Shown: positions 33,681 to 42,674 of the stretch, in pieces
Numbering within the stretch: the first letter of the stretch is position 1
Layout: each line of letters begins with the position of its first letter
Assembly: GCA_002336975.1 (NCBI GenBank)
Contig: DDFA01000072.1
Span: 10,369-53,042, forward strand
Reading direction: 5' to 3'
DNA: 42,674 nucleotides
From: Phyllobacteriaceae bacterium UBA1940
GTDB lineage: Bacteria > Pseudomonadota > Alphaproteobacteria > Rhizobiales > Rhizobiaceae
Notes under the pieces: model-generated
What the model was told of the DNA's origin: nothing
Database searches by the model: none
The model's input: the letters and a program-made list of their open reading frames with translations, nothing else
Made by a program: the position numbers and the translations under genes

Positions 33681-33853
33681 GCGGCCCGGCCTCCCGCGCA
33701 AAATGTGCGGCGACGCCGACTGTCGCGCAATTCGGGGGGCGCGGGCAAGCGGGACGTTGGACGTCGTCGCGGCGGCGCGGCCGCATCGCGTCAGGGCCGC
33801 GCCGACCGACGGCCGGCGCGGCCCTGAACCGCTCTACATCAGACAATGGGCGT

Positions 33854-34684
33854 TCACTGGGTGACGGTGAAGCCGCACTGTTTCTGTTCCATCGCGATCT
33901 GCTTGGTGATGCGGGTGGCGTTCTGGGCATAGGCCTCGGTCACCGAGCCGCTGTTGACGGTCTTGCCGTTGAGCGGGCTGACGCCGGCGCAGAGGTGGAA
34001 GACGTGCGGCGTGTCGGATTTCTTGGCTCCGTTCTCCGGTGCGATCCAGTAGACGACGTCCTGACCGTTGGGGTTGTCCGCGTTCTTGGTCGCCGCGGCG
34101 ATGGCGCCGGAGTCGGCGGCGATCGCCTGCGCCTGTTCGGCGACGTCGGGCGAACAGGCCGTGGTGGGCTGGCCGCTCTTGATCTGGGTCGCGCAGGCCT
34201 GCATGTCCTGGGTGTATTGTTCGACCGACGGCGGTTCGTAGCTGATGCCCATCGCGGTGGCGAGCACGGCAAGCGCCGCGCCGACGCCGCCCGCGACCTT
34301 CTTGGTCTTGGGGTCCATGTTCTTGTCGGTCAAGATCAGGAAGACCAGCGGCAGGAAGGCGATCAGCGTGATGATCGCGCCAAGCTGGTTCTGGAAGAAG
34401 AAGCGGGCGGTGTCGGATGCGCGCGCCGGGTCATGCCGGTTGGCGGCCTTCCACAGCATGCTGCCGGCGATCGCGAAAACCGCGATTCCGACCAGCAGGC
34501 CGATCAGCAACGGAAGATTGCCCTGGTCGAACTTGTGCCGGTAGAGCAGCACAATGCCGGCGATCTCGGCGCCGATGGCGACAAGCCAGCACAGGGCTGC
34601 GAAAATGCGCAGGCGCGTGGCGGAGGATTTCTGCCCCTGCGTCGCTTGCCAATCGCGGGTTACGTCAGGCTTGTTGTCGGTCAT
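33854..34684 (-). CDS. Membrane protein of unknown function
   Basis: A 276-aa protein starting at ATG 34684, with GAGGA about 8 bases upstream. About four membrane segments (residues 26-48, 57-78, 101-119 and 129-147) are followed by a 125-residue C-terminal domain. That domain has cysteines spaced as ACATQIKSGQPTTAC, then HVFHLCAGV and KQCGFTVTQ, suggesting an extracytoplasmic, disulfide-bonded domain. I do not recognise the family. It is a stand-alone gene between the ATP-grasp operon and the phosphoesterase operon. Confidence 0.75.
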   Translation of the reverse strand: MTDNKPDVTRDWQATQGQKSSATRLRIFAALCWLVAIGAEIAGIVLLYRHKFDQGNLPLLIGLLVGIAVFAIAGSMLWKAANRHDPARASDTARFFFQNQLGAIITLIAFLPLVFLILTDKNMDPKTKKVAGGVGAALAVLATAMGISYEPPSVEQYTQDMQACATQIKSGQPTTACSPDVAEQAQAIAADSGAIAAATKNADNPNGQDVVYWIAPENGAKKSDTPHVFHLCAGVSPLNGKTVNSGSVTEAYAQNATRITKQIAMEQKQCGFTVTQ

Positions 34685-35001
34685 CAGCAAATTCCTCGAA
34701 TGTCGATCCTGAAATGGGGCGGCGTGGGCAGGAAGGGTTCCCCGTCGGCTGCTGCGCCGCTGCATCCAACTCGCACCGGCCTTGGCCGGCGATACGTTTA
34801 CACTCCGGCAGACCGCACCGCATCCATATTGCGGATGCGTCCACGCGTCCATAGTTTCTCTCGTCGGCGACGCAGGCCGAATTGAGGCGAAATGTCGAGC
34901 CGTTCAGCCGCCGGGATCGTCGGCGCACAATGTCGCCTGCGCCTTTGCGCTACACAAAATCCAGCTTGCCGGAAACGCTGCGTCGTCCCTATTCTCGCGC
35001 C
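34685..35001. other. Intergenic region, no gene seen
   Basis: A 317-base gap between divergent genes. It holds an inverted repeat CGCATCC / GGATGCG with a 7-base loop near 34830, which could be an operator or a repeat remnant. I see no convincing RNA gene, small coding gene or strong promoter. Open frames crossing it are continuations of neighbouring frames without ribosome sites. Confidence 0.5.
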
Positions 35002-35745
35002 ATGCCGCGCATCGCCATTCTTGCCGACATTCACGCCAACCGCGAGGCGCTCGACGCCGCGCTCGAACGGCTGTCGGCGCTTGACGCCGACCATGTCGTG
35101 CTTCTGGGCGACCTGGTCGGCTACGGACCCGATCCGGCCTATGTCGTCGAGATGGCGCAGCGGCTGATCGGCGATGGCGCGACCTGCCTGCTCGGCAATC
35201 ACGACGAGGCGGTGACCAAGGGTCCCGCCGGCATGAACGAAAACGCCCGCGACGCCATCCGCTGGACCCAGACCCAGCTTTCGGATGAACAAAAGGGGTT
35301 TTTGGCTGGCCTGCCGATGCAGTACGCCGTCGGCGACACGCTGTTTGTCCACGCCAGCGCCGCAAGAAGCGGGGCCTGGCCCTATGTCCGCGACACCGCG
35401 GCGGCGGGGGCCTGCCTGGCGGCGACGGGCGCGCGCAACGTGATCTGCGGGCACACGCATGTGCCCGCGATCTTCTATGCCGCCAGGGACGCCGCGCCGA
35501 CCCGCTTCACGCCGCTGGCCAACAAGCCGGCGCCGCTGTTTACCGGGCGTCGCCAGGTGGCGGTGGTCGGGTCTGTCGGCCAGCCGCGCGACGGAAATCC
35601 GGCCGCCTGCATCGGGCTGCTCGACACCGGGCGCGGCGAGCTGACCATGCACCGCGTTCCCTATGACGCCAGCCGCACCGCCCACAAGATCGCCAAGGCC
35701 GGCCTGCCGAGCTGGCTTGGCAACCGCCTCCTGACCGGATCCTGA
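35002..35745 (+). CDS. Calcineurin-like metallophosphoesterase
   Basis: A 247-aa two-metal phosphoesterase: ILADIHANREAL (D-x-H), LLGDLVGYGPDP (GD), LLGNHDEAV (GNHD), LFVHASAA and ICGHTHVPAIF (GHTH) are all present. Similar bacterial enzymes hydrolyse phosphodiesters, dinucleoside polyphosphates or phosphoproteins. ATG 35002 gives the family start MPRIAILADIH. The stop is one base before the start of the kinase-USP gene, so both are made from one message. That pairing suggests opposing phosphorylation/dephosphorylation or nucleotide signalling roles (inference). Confidence 0.92.
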   Translation: MPRIAILADIHANREALDAALERLSALDADHVVLLGDLVGYGPDPAYVVEMAQRLIGDGATCLLGNHDEAVTKGPAGMNENARDAIRWTQTQLSDEQKGFLAGLPMQYAVGDTLFVHASAARSGAWPYVRDTAAAGACLAATGARNVICGHTHVPAIFYAARDAAPTRFTPLANKPAPLFTGRRQVAVVGSVGQPRDGNPAACIGLLDTGRGELTMHRVPYDASRTAHKIAKAGLPSWLGNRLLTGS

Positions 35746-35746
35746 C

Positions 35747-37156
35747 ATGACACGCAAACTTTCGCCTGGCGTCGAACTCGACGGTTTTTTGCTCGGGGAC
35801 AAGCTGCCCTCGGGCGGCATGGCCTCGATCTGGAGCGCCGCCAAACCGGGCGTCGACCGGCCGATCATCCTGAAAGTGCCGTTCCTCGATCCGGGCGAAG
35901 AAGCGTCGGTGATCATCGGCTACGAGGTCGAGCGGATGATCTCGGCGCGGGTGTCGGGACCGCATGTGCCAAAATTCTACGGTTTCGGCGATCTGGCCGA
36001 GACGCCCTACATCGCGATGGAATTCGTCGAGGGCGAAAGCCTGGAAAAAGTGATCCAGGGCGCGCCGTTGCCGGTCGACCGGGTCCGCGACATCGGCCTG
36101 CAGATCGCCACCGGGCTGGTGTCGCTCCATGCGCAGAAGGTCGCGCATCTGGACCTGAAGCCGGCCAATGTGATCCTCGCCAAGCGCGGCGCGGTGTTGA
36201 TTGATTTCGGGCTGGCGCGGCACGCCGAACTGCCGGACCTGCTCGGCGAGGAAAGCTCGATGCCGATGGGGACGGCGGCCTATATCGCGCCCGAGCAGGT
36301 GCTGGGCGAGCGGTCGGACCCGGCCAGCGACATCTTTGCGCTCGGCTGCATTCTCTACCAGATGACGACCGGTCGCGAACCGTTCGGCAGCCCGCAGACG
36401 ACGGCCGGTATGCGCAGGCGGCTGTTTCAGAGCCCCGACGATATTGCCAGGATCAACCCGGCAGCGCCGCGCTGGCTCAGACAGGTGATCGCGAACTGCC
36501 TGGAGGTGGATCGCGGTCGGCGCTACGGCGACGCGGCGCAGCTCGCGCACGACCTGCGCCATCCGGACCAGGTGAAGCTGCGCGAGGCGAAAGCCGAACC
36601 GACGCCGGGCAAATGGCTGCAACGTCTGTTTGCGCGCAAGCCGGCGCCCGAGGCGGTGGTCGGCGCGGGCCGCGCCATCGACCGCAGCGCCCCGTCGATC
36701 ATCTTGGCCAGCGTGTTCCTGACCGGCGGCGAAGACGCGCTGACCGAGCAGATCCGCGCCGAAACGGCGCGGCTGCTGGCGGTGCGCCGCGATTCTCGCC
36801 TTGCATGCGTGACGGTGTGGAAGACGGAACTGATCGGCCAGCAGCCTGAAATCGACAAGGACGGCAACTCGATCTACGTCAAGCATCTGGTGGCGCTGAA
36901 AGACTGGGCGCGGCCGCTCGGGCTGGACGAGGAGCGTCTGAGCTATCACGTGCTCGAAGCCGTCAGCGCGGCGGATGCGATCCTGGAATTCGCCGAGCGC
37001 AACCACGCCAGCCACATCGTCATGGGCGCGCGCGGCTCGTCGGCGCTGCGCCGGCACCTGGGGTCGGTGTCGACCAAGGTGGTGGCCGAGGCGACGTGTT
37101 CGGTCACCGTGATCAGGGTGGCGGGGGACGCGGACAACGGGCCGGGCGACGCCTGA
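35747..37156 (+). CDS. Ser/Thr protein kinase fused to a universal stress protein domain
   Basis: A 469-aa cytoplasmic fusion. Residues about 10-270 are a Hanks-type kinase: glycine-rich loop LPSGGMASIW (20-29), ATP lysine K43 in ILKVP, catalytic loop HLDLKPAN (134-141, HLD in place of HRD), DFGLA (153-157), GTAAYIAPEQ (175-184) and SDIFALG (194-200). After a basic linker, residues about 315-460 form a UspA-type domain ending in the ATP-binding pattern MGARGSSALRRHLGSVSTKVV (426-446) and CSVTVIRV. Both domains look catalytically or ligand competent. It is coupled to the metallophosphoesterase. A role in stress signalling is inferred. Confidence 0.93.
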   Translation: MTRKLSPGVELDGFLLGDKLPSGGMASIWSAAKPGVDRPIILKVPFLDPGEEASVIIGYEVERMISARVSGPHVPKFYGFGDLAETPYIAMEFVEGESLEKVIQGAPLPVDRVRDIGLQIATGLVSLHAQKVAHLDLKPANVILAKRGAVLIDFGLARHAELPDLLGEESSMPMGTAAYIAPEQVLGERSDPASDIFALGCILYQMTTGREPFGSPQTTAGMRRRLFQSPDDIARINPAAPRWLRQVIANCLEVDRGRRYGDAAQLAHDLRHPDQVKLREAKAEPTPGKWLQRLFARKPAPEAVVGAGRAIDRSAPSIILASVFLTGGEDALTEQIRAETARLLAVRRDSRLACVTVWKTELIGQQPEIDKDGNSIYVKHLVALKDWARPLGLDEERLSYHVLEAVSAADAILEFAERNHASHIVMGARGSSALRRHLGSVSTKVVAEATCSVTVIRVAGDADNGPGDA

Positions 37157-37204
37157 CGCCGGCGGCGCTTGCGCATCCGGCGATCCTGCTATATGGAGGC
37201 CGCC

Positions 37205-37324
37205 ATGTCTTCGACCCAAGCAAGCAAATATGCCCGTCGCGCTGGCTTCGCCGCCGAGACCGTGCGCGCGCTTGCGTCCAGCATCCTGCTTCTTGGCCTT
37301 ATCGGCGATCGCCGGGTCCGCTGA
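37205..37324 (+). CDS. Small ORF upstream of leuA, candidate leucine leader peptide
   Basis: A 39-codon frame with GGAGG six bases before ATG 37205, ending at TGA 37322-37324. The C-terminal part reads ASSILLLGLIGDRRVR: four Leu codons in five (CTG CTT CTT GGC CTT) just before a set of overlapping hairpins and 172 bases before leuA. CTTGCG (37168-37173) and TATATG (37190-37195), 16 bases apart, could be its promoter. This is what a leu attenuation leader would look like, but there is no T-run, so control could be translational or Rho-dependent. It may instead be an ordinary small protein. Confidence 0.5.
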   Translation: MSSTQASKYARRAGFAAETVRALASSILLLGLIGDRRVR

Positions 37325-37367
37325 AGGAGCGCCCGGCGGTCGGATACCGCCAGGGCTCTTATCCCTG
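37311..37367 (+). promoter_or_regulatory. Mutually exclusive hairpins in the leuA leader
   Basis: GCCGGG (37311-37316) pairs with CCCGGC (37332-37337), or the overlapping GGCGGT (37335-37340) pairs with ACCGCC (37346-37351); both cannot form together. A third stem CAGGG/CCCTG (37351-37355 with 37363-37367) follows. The first arm lies inside the end of the small Leu-rich ORF, so a translating or stalled ribosome would decide which stem forms. No uridine run follows. Confidence 0.45.
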
Positions 37368-37397
37368 CGCAGCTCCTCAAGTCACCAAACCGATTGA

Positions 37398-39949
<2,552 letters not shown>

Positions 39950-40051
39950 AAAATCTGTCAGCTTCGACGGGCTCGCCGCCTTGAAAATGTGACAATTCCA
40001 ACATCCGTATGCTAAACGAATAGTGAACGCACCGTGCGCTGGAGAGCTGTC

Positions 40052-40693
40052 ATGAAAGAAGGCGCGAACCTGAACGACCCGATGTCGAGACTGTCGCAGG
40101 CGATTGTCGACGTCAAAAACGCCGCCGCCGACCGGGAGGACGTCGTGGTTGAACTGCGCGAGGCGAGCCGGACGCGGCTGGAATTGCTGGCGGCCGAGCT
40201 TGGCGACGTCATTGCCGACATTCCCGACGACGACCGGCAGTTCGACTTCGCCATCTCGTCGGGGCTTGCGCCGCGGCTATGGATCGACGCGACCGCCCAT
40301 GTCGCGATGGGCCGCGACAAGCGCTCCTACCGGTTCGTGCGCGACACCCGAATGGGCCGCGTCGTCATGGCCGAATCGGCCGACACAAGACCGGTCGTCG
40401 ACCAGATCACCCGCTATGTCGCCGAGCGGATCGTCGAGCGCCAGCGGATGATGGACGGCGAGGTGACGGCGCCGTTCGCGGCTCCCGCCGCGCCGTCCGA
40501 TCAAGCGACCCCGGCAAGCCCTGCGGCGACGCCGGTTCAGACCGCCGTGAAACCGGCTCCGTCGCCCCGACGCGGCGGCTGGGGCGCCTTCATCGGCGGG
40601 CTGACGCTGGTGCTGGCCGGCGCGATCGCCGGCGGCGTCGCGGTGCTGGCCTGGCTGTGGGACAAGTTTCCCGCCGGGACGCTGACGCCGTAG
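40052..40693 (+). CDS. Tail-anchored protein of unknown function
   Basis: A 213-aa protein with TGGAGAG before ATG 40052. Residues 1-140 form a soluble domain (NDPMSRLSQAIVDVKNAAAD, FDFAISSGLAPRLWIDATAHV, YRFVRDTRMGRVVMAES). An Ala/Pro/Thr linker (about 142-180) leads to one membrane segment near the C-terminus (about 185-205). The N-terminal domain would face the cytoplasm. I do not recognise the family. It stands alone, with a mosaic repeat after it. Confidence 0.8.
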   Translation: MKEGANLNDPMSRLSQAIVDVKNAAADREDVVVELREASRTRLELLAAELGDVIADIPDDDRQFDFAISSGLAPRLWIDATAHVAMGRDKRSYRFVRDTRMGRVVMAESADTRPVVDQITRYVAERIVERQRMMDGEVTAPFAAPAAPSDQATPASPAATPVQTAVKPAPSPRRGGWGAFIGGLTLVLAGAIAGGVAVLAWLWDKFPAGTLTP

Positions 40694-40705
40694 CCTTCGG
40701 CTTTA

Positions 40706-40799
40706 CTGCATCGGCTCGAAAATCGGAATCGATTTTCGAAAGCACGATGCAGCAGATTCAAAGTGTCAGAGCGTCCTTTGCGCGTCCAATTGGACGCGC
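40706..40799. repeat. RIME-like dispersed mosaic repeat
   Basis: The element has two palindromes. The first spans 40706-40752, with outer arms CTGCATCG/CGATGCAG and perfect inner arms TCGAAAATCG/CGATTTTCGA around GAAT. The second is a perfect 20-base palindrome GCGCGTCCAATTGGACGCGC (40780-40799). This arrangement matches the intergenic mosaic elements widespread in Mesorhizobium and relatives (from general knowledge). It fills the gap between two convergent genes and could act as a terminator for both. Confidence 0.8.
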
Positions 40800-40805
40800 G
40801 GCGCT

Positions 40806-41756
40806 CTATGCCGAGACCGGGGCGTGGTGCGCGTCGGCGAGCGGGCGCGCCGACGGCGCGACCAGTTCCTCGTGCGACAGCTGCGCGACGTGTCCGGTGT
40901 GGCCGACCAGACCGCGCCGGGTCAGGAAGGTACGGAAACCGTCGCCGTTCTTCTCGATCTCGATCAGGTTCCACTGCGCCAGCGGCTTGTGCTGGCCGTG
41001 GTTCTCGCCGCCGGCGGCGACGCCGACCACCGGCGTCTGGCCATGCCTGCCCTTGATCCAGTAGAGCGTCGGCAGATGGGTATGGCCGTGCAGGACCAGT
41101 TCGGCGCCGTGCCCGGCGATGACCTTCTGGAAGGTCGAAATGCCGAACAGGCGCTTGTGGGCGGGGGCGGCGCCGCGCACCGGGGGATGGTGAATCATAA
41201 CAACGCGGTAGAGCCCTTCCTTGTGAGCCCGGTCGAGGATATTCGCCAGCCGGCGCGCCTGTTCCTCGGTGAAGGAGCCGGTCGCGAGAAACGGCGCGGA
41301 GGCGCGCGCCGAATTGACGCCGATGATGGCGACGCCGTCGCGGACGCGGACATAGGGATAGCCGTTCTCGTTCATCTTCGACCAGCCGGCGTCACCCTCG
41401 GTCCAGGGCCGCCAGGCGATCGACGCCTTGCGCAGCGCGCCCGGCACATAGGCGTCGTGGTTGCCCGGCACGACCGAGACGTCGTGCGCCGGACCGAGCG
41501 ATTCCAGCCAGCCGACCGACAGCGAGATCTCGTCGGCCAGCGCCAGGTTCATCAGATCGCCGGTGACGGCGATATGGTCGGGCTTCGCCGCCTTGATGTC
41601 GTCGACGATGGCGCCGAGCGCGCCGTCGTGGAAGGTCTTGGAGCGGTTGCGTTTCCAGTTGATGTAGCCGGTGATGCGCTTTGAGGCGAGCTGGCGATAG
41701 GTTACATCGGGGAGGGGGCCGAGATGGACGTCAGACAGATGCGCGAGCCGGAACAT
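40806..41756 (-). CDS. Metallophosphoesterase (class III phosphodiesterase type)
   Basis: A 316-aa calcineurin-like phosphoesterase starting at ATG 41756 (MFRLAHLSDVHLGPLPDV). Metal motifs: HLSDVHLG (D-x-H), AVTGDLMNLA (GD), VPGNHDAYVP (GNHD), VMIHHPPV (H) and LHGHTHLPTLYW (GHTH). The layout is that of CpdA/Icc-like phosphodiesterases, which act on cyclic nucleotides or phospholipid head groups. No signal peptide. It diverges from the Nudix gene with only 47 bases between the start codons. Confidence 0.93.
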   Translation of the reverse strand: MFRLAHLSDVHLGPLPDVTYRQLASKRITGYINWKRNRSKTFHDGALGAIVDDIKAAKPDHIAVTGDLMNLALADEISLSVGWLESLGPAHDVSVVPGNHDAYVPGALRKASIAWRPWTEGDAGWSKMNENGYPYVRVRDGVAIIGVNSARASAPFLATGSFTEEQARRLANILDRAHKEGLYRVVMIHHPPVRGAAPAHKRLFGISTFQKVIAGHGAELVLHGHTHLPTLYWIKGRHGQTPVVGVAAGGENHGQHKPLAQWNLIEIEKNGDGFRTFLTRRGLVGHTGHVAQLSHEELVAPSARPLADAHHAPVSA

Positions 41757-41803
41757 GACAAAGCTGTAGCGGATCGAACCGCCCCGCGCCACCCGGCGTC
41801 CCG

Positions 41804-42301
41804 ATGAGCGGCGACGACGACGCCCGGTTGCGCCAGCGCGGCTGGCCGGGCCTGCGCGGCAGGTTGTTCCACGGCTGGTTTCTTCTCAGCCGGCCGATGA
41901 CGCTGGGCGCGCGCGGCATCGTCTTCGACCGCGCCGCCAATGCGGTGTTCCTGATCGAGCACACCTACGTGCCGGGCTGGCACCTGCCCGGCGGCGGGGT
42001 GGAGAGCGGCGAGACGGCGGAGGAGGCGCTGGTGCGCGAACTGCGCGAGGAAGGCAATTTCGAACTGACCGGCCCGCCGCTGTTGAAAAGCCTGCACCAC
42101 AACCGGCAGGCCAGCCGGCGCGACCATGTGGCGCTGTTCCTGATCGAGGATTTTCGGCAGACCGCGCCGAAGACGCCCGATCGCGAAATCAGGAATGCGG
42201 GTTTCTTTGCGATCGACGCGCTGCCGCACGATACGGCTGGCGGGACGCGACGGCGGATCGCCGAGGTGCTGGGCGGAGCCGAGCCGTCGCCGTTCTGGTG
42301 A
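41804..42301 (+). CDS. Nudix hydrolase
   Basis: A 165-aa protein. The Nudix box G-x5-E-x7-REUxEExGU is present in LPGGGVESGETAEEALVREL and the following REEGN. The core LGARGIVFDRAANAVFLIEHTYVPGWHLPGG is the usual first strand region. It would hydrolyse a nucleoside diphosphate-linked compound; substrate not evident. A 40-residue N-terminal extension (RLRQRGWPGLRGRLFHGWFLLSRP) with aromatic and basic residues may interact with the membrane. Confidence 0.93.
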   Translation: MSGDDDARLRQRGWPGLRGRLFHGWFLLSRPMTLGARGIVFDRAANAVFLIEHTYVPGWHLPGGGVESGETAEEALVRELREEGNFELTGPPLLKSLHHNRQASRRDHVALFLIEDFRQTAPKTPDREIRNAGFFAIDALPHDTAGGTRRRIAEVLGGAEPSPFW

Positions 42302-42390
42302 GGCGGGAATGAGTCTTGGCTTGAAGACGCGCGCCGGCGCGGCCTGCGCCGGATGCCGGCGGGCCGTGAAGAGGACGGACGATGCGGCGG

Positions 42391-42674
42391 TCAGGACGTG
42401 TCGGGGTAAGGCGCGCCGAGGCCGGGAAGGTGGCGGGGGAGCGCCGGATTGAAGGCGCGGAAGAACGTGGCGATGCGGCGGGATATGGTTCTTTGGGCCC
42501 GCTCGCGCTCGGCCGGGGCGAACTGGTCGATCAAATAGACCAGGGTCTGCAGCGTGCGCGCCAGTTCGGCGAGCGCCTCGGCAAGTTGCATCAGATCGTC
42601 GACGGCGTCGGCCGAGCCGGAAAATTCGAGATCGGACAGATCGGCGTGAAGGCCGAGGTCATAAGCGACGCCGG
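42391..42674 (-). CDS. Partial protein of unknown function
   Basis: The frame is open across the right edge, so only the C-terminal 93 or so residues are seen. They are helical (LMQLAEALAELARTLQTLVYLIDQFAP) and basic (ERERAQRTISRRIATFFRAFNP), ending in a Pro-rich tail LPRHLPGLGAPYPDTS. ATG 42591 is in frame but the coding pattern continues upstream of it (FSGSADAVDDL), so the true start is probably outside. No family recognised. Confidence 0.55.
   Translation of the reverse strand, partial: GVAYDLGLHADLSDLEFSGSADAVDDLMQLAEALAELARTLQTLVYLIDQFAPAERERAQRTISRRIATFFRAFNPALPRHLPGLGAPYPDTS

Noticed and set aside
34882..35001. N-terminal extension of the metallophosphoesterase
   Set aside because: The frame is open, but the 40 extra residues lack family similarity and a ribosome site; the conserved start is at 35002.

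Overview
The window is GC-rich chromosomal DNA from an alphaproteobacterium, most likely a Rhizobiales member close to Mesorhizobium/Phyllobacteriaceae. The evidence is a fused trpE(G) gene behind a Trp-Trp-Trp leader peptide, a complete choline importer of the rhizobial ChoXWV type, a BA14K-family secreted protein, and dispersed palindromic repeats of the kind common in rhizobial intergenic DNA. I saw no rRNA, tRNA, CRISPR array, transposase or complete prophage. GC statements are by eye.

Layout. 0-3.4 kb (minus strand): the N-terminal part of an HlyD-type membrane fusion protein cut by the window edge, then two large uncharacterised proteins (a DUF2333-type membrane protein and a DUF6638-like protein). 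3.5-9.4 kb: a phospholipase D-like protein, then a lower-GC block with an orphan phage tail-collar (microcystin-dependent-like) protein diverging from a tight operon of radical SAM enzyme, MBOAT acyltransferase and SGNH-like partner. 9.4-13.8 kb (minus): an AAA+ ATPase, a 381-aa protein of unknown function and a long coiled-coil protein. The genes at 2.0-3.4 and 9.4-13.8 kb lie on the same strand on either side of the low-GC block and may be one uncharacterised module split by an insertion. 14-17 kb (minus): a BA14K protein; a PepSY / cytochrome b561 / membrane-anchored LuxR-type regulator operon; thymidine kinase. 17.2-20.3 kb: choXWV. 20.3-23.3 kb (minus): a TetR regulator, then an EEP-family phosphodiesterase and a second phospholipase D-like enzyme arranged like E. 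coli ybhP-clsB. 23.4-23.9 kb: two tandem near-identical 68-aa secreted peptides. 24.2-25.9 kb: fhs. 25.8-26.9 kb: a divergent SRPBCC / HxlR pair. 26.9-29.3 kb: trpL attenuator and trpE(G). 29.3-30.2 kb: a cation diffusion facilitator. 30.2-33.7 kb (minus): a compact ATP-grasp / esterase / MATE exporter operon. 33.9-34.7 kb: an unknown membrane protein. 35.0-37.2 kb: a metallophosphoesterase coupled to a Ser/Thr kinase-universal stress protein fusion. 37.2-39.9 kb: a possible leucine leader peptide, leuA and an overlapping alpha/beta hydrolase. 40.0-42.7 kb: an anchored unknown protein, a rhizobial mosaic repeat, a metallophosphoesterase, a Nudix hydrolase and a partial unknown gene.

The housekeeping genes (tdk, fhs, trpE(G), leuA, choXWV) can be assigned confidently. 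The most promising uncharacterised systems are the split AAA+/coiled-coil/DUF6638/DUF2333 module, the radical SAM-MBOAT-SGNH operon in the low-GC block, the ATP-grasp-esterase-MATE operon, and the phosphoesterase/kinase-USP pair. At the RNA level, the leaderless trpL attenuator is well supported. Alternative-hairpin leaders before leuA and fhs are tentative.
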